Origin: Diprion similis | Lineage: Eukaryota > Arthropoda > Insecta > Hymenoptera > Diprionidae | DNA length: 64,000 nucleotides | Direction of reading: 5' to 3' | NCBI RefSeq assembly: GCF_021155765.1 | Contig: NC_060112.1 | Coordinates: 1,488,001 to 1,552,000 of the forward strand | The notes under the pieces: model-generated | What the model saw: only the letters and a program-made list of their open reading frames with translations | Database searches by the model: none | What the model was told of the DNA's origin: nothing | Program-made: the position numbers and the translations under genes | Part shown: positions 61,141 to 64,000 of the stretch, one piece after another | How the letters are laid out: each line of letters starts with the position of its first letter | Numbering within the stretch: the stretch's first letter is position 1

Positions 61141-64000
61141 ATACATAAAGTTAAAATACCAGAAAAAAAGAAACGCTTCTAGGAAAATATATTTGAAGGA
61201 AATATCGCGGAGTGCCGGTACACTATCGCATACTTCCGTGTATATGTACCTATGTATGAGCTATAACGTCAGTGAAATCTATACTAGTGGAATATTACGA
61301 CCCTCGGTGTGCTTGCCGAAGCATTATTGACCCAGAATCCAGGATATATTGAAGACGGGTAATATAGCCGCAGTTAGAACTGTTTAGTTCTAATCCTTGA
61401 GACATAAAAAAAAAAAATAGTTCAGCATCGAAAATTTTTCCCTATCTCGTTCTATACCTTACAGGCGAAATTGGATATATAATATACAAATTCATGCATG
61501 CCATGAATTATTTGATACAAATTAGATATTCGAGAGTATGAAAAATGCAAAAGCACGTGCTGGTAAAGAGAAAGATTAATACTGTCAGCTGGTAATCTGC
61601 TCTCGTGATCGCACGTCTGTTCCATTAAACGGGAAGGGGTGAAAATTGGTACAGAAAACCAAAGTGTGGTTGATGCAAAAAAGTGTTATAAGGGACGGGA
61701 GCATTGATGATAATTAATGGATATGCAAATTACAAAAGTTTGACGGGTGACGAGAAGCAAGGTAAGGTTTCGCTTAAAAAACCTTGCTGGAGCTGATGGG
61801 ATATTATTGGAACAAATTCTGAGATACGTTGTTCTGCACGATTTTACGTGAGACGAAGATTTCCTGAAAACAACTGTCTTTCCTCTACTTGCCACGAAGG
61901 TTTCGTTGGATACACAGAGTTTTAATTCAAGTTGTACCTAATTGGTATCGCTCACTTAGGTTGACTCCAATTAATATTCCACCCCGTAGCTAGCCAAAAA
62001 TTGATCTAAAATTAGTCAAGTCTACTTGCACTGTTCGCAAAAGGCAACCGATTATCAATTCTGTTGAAATCTCTCCAATCGAAATCGTTCACTTGCAGCC
62101 TCGCCGAGGGTTGTGTTGATGGTACGAACCTGTGCATGCACACTGTGCAGAAATAATTGTGAAATTCTGTTTATACGGTAGTGGAAAAGGTAGTGATCGA
62201 TGCTGGGAATTTAACACCAGGGGTTGTTCGCCGTGTATAACCTACATACGTACTTCCATACCAATTTTGCTGGATGTAGCGGTCAAGCGGCTTGGACGTT
62301 TACAGGGTGAGCTACCCGAGCATTAACATGCATCCCATTAAAGTGACATGGCACTTTCCACGCCTTGCGATATTGGCACCCTCCAACCCTCAACCGAGAT
62401 TACTCGAGAACTAACTGATCGGCACTCTTGCCAGAAGTTATAAGCGAAAAGCAGGAAATGCAGGTCAAGTTTTGATGAGAGATGGAGTTGGCAATATCAC
62501 GTTTTCCACCGATGAATTCATAGAGAAATTCTCTACTTCTTTTTCTATGGCTTTACTGCTATTGCTTGATTAAAACACTAATTTGAATACGATGAGCGAG
62601 CATGCCACGAAGTGCTTCGAAAAACCGTATCACGAATATATGTTAATAACGGATATCCGGTGACATAGAGAAGCTCGCCCTGCAGGTAGTTGATACATCA
62701 TTTTTTTACTCGAACAACGGTCTCAATTTTTACCTGATATTGAAAAACCTTGAAGAATGATCACCTCGCACGGCTATATAAACCTATAAAATTGATACAT
62801 TCAGTTATGCATATATTGTGCACACGTGTCCCTGTACACCTATACCTCTCTATAAGACCGCCCTATATATGGCATTACATCAAAACGGCTTTTTTCTAAT
62901 TATGGCACTTTTTCAATTTACGGCTCAGAATTACGTTTCGTTATACGGCTTAAATGTTTGTTTTTTATGCAAGCATTTTTACAAGAAACAAACGGAATAA
63001 AATGTTTCATGAACTAAAAACTATGTTAATTTATAAAAAAATTGGAATAGAACCAATTGAATCTGCATGTGAAAAAAAACAATTGATTATACAGCTTTTC
63101 TCTTTGCGGCGAACTTTTCTGGATCGTATCCAGGCCGTAAAGCGAGGTAAGTATGGGTGTATAAGGATATCAGGGAAGATTACGAAGGGTGAGGGTGTTT
63201 CTTAGAATTGAGGTGAAAATTCCAATGGTGAATTCGCCCATCCGTGTGGTATTCGACAGAAAGTAAGACGATCGTCTCCGTAATATTTCGGTACACCCAT
63301 CCTTGTCTCTCGCATTCCGTACGTCGGACGCTATCTTATGGCATCTTGTTCCGCTAAAATCGTTTTTCAACTGGCTATATGTGCGAAGGAACCTCGATAG
63401 ATAACCTCGACTACGATAGAGAAGAGCCCCCGTGGCCGCCTGTAATGAAATATCCGCTCTCGGACAAGGCCACGTACCCTTACGCATCCTTTGAATACCA
63501 TCACACCTTCCGACAACGCCGTCATTCATGCTTGAGGCTGCGCGAGACTTGCCGAGAAATTTCTCATCTCACCTCATGGTCAAGGACTTACGGGTTTGAC
63601 CTATAGAAGCTTGTGGAACTCTTTGTTCCCACGGGAAGTGGAGATGTTATCCTATTTCTTGCGTCCAAGTTCGCGACAAAAGTCATTTACTCCCGCATCG
63701 TCGCATCGTGAAGGATTAACCACAGGGTACGAAGAAAATAATGGAGAAAAATGATGGGGCAGAAGAATAGTACATTGGACAGACAAAAGTCAGAGATCGG
63801 GGATCCAGGTCACGTGCTCGAGGCGAGATCTATGAAATGAGAATGAATCGAGGTGGCGTGGGAAGAAAGAGAGAAGAGGGGGTTCCACCCCCACCTAATT
63901 ACTAAATCCCAGATTAAAACCGAGACTCTGAACTTTTCGTCAGTGTTCACGTTTACCCTTGCATGGCGTTAGCTTCGGATATTCCGTGAAATCGCTGTGG

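Larger units (their letters stand above)
50311..64000. other. probable intron/upstream region of the receptor gene, repeat-rich
   Basis: No exon could be supported here on either strand. In particular no TM1-TM5 aminergic-receptor sequence is seen on the minus strand. The elements are listed separately. The stretches 53000-54190, 59640-60950 and 61150-64000 show only C/T- or A/T-rich sequence and short random frames. Confidence 0.5.

Noticed and set aside
63170-63529. 119-codon minus frame, checked as a possible upstream receptor exon
   Set aside because: No transmembrane segments, no DRY motif and no similarity to aminergic receptors.

Overview
This window is animal nuclear DNA, AT-rich, with spliced genes whose introns are mostly 60-200 bp. 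The octopamine-type receptor and the tandem superoxide-dismutase-like protein point to an arthropod, most likely an insect. I lean towards a hymenopteran (sawfly or wasp) from composition and gene style, but that is inference only.

Layout. The first 26.3 kb is gene-dense. It holds the 3' end of EFTUD2 (U5 snRNP GTPase, + strand, 5' part outside the window), then COMMD3 (+, 3 exons), zyxin (+, 4 coding exons), MED16 (+, 14 exons), cytosolic aspartyl-tRNA synthetase (-, 11 exons) and a six-module Cu/Zn-SOD-like repeat protein (-, 19 exons). I rebuilt each multi-exon gene by hand from splice sites. All exon phases close, giving complete proteins of 190, 575, 809, 532 and 1135 residues. MED16 and the aspartyl-tRNA synthetase converge tail to tail with 289 bp between their stop codons.

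From 26.3 to 43.6 kb I see no confident gene. This stretch is a graveyard of transposons: foldback palindromes, a decayed LINE, an element bounded by inverted arrays of ~125-bp tandem repeats, a piggyBac relic with TTAT target duplications, and a very AT-rich block. From 43.6 to 50.3 kb lie the last two coding exons of an aminergic GPCR, most like a beta-type octopamine receptor, on the minus strand and separated by a 6.2-kb intron. Its TM1-TM5 exons are not in the window and must lie beyond 64 kb. So 50.3-64 kb is probably further intron or upstream sequence of this receptor, again full of MITEs, including a TTAA-flanked family with two ~585-bp copies, one of them nested inside another element.

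The host genes are mostly ordinary housekeeping functions: splicing, Commander trafficking, focal adhesion, Mediator and translation. They are not a functional cluster. The more unusual content is the SOD-repeat protein with eroded metal ligands and a hydrophobic C-terminal tail, a possible alternative MED16 terminal exon, and the density and nesting of inverted-repeat elements.
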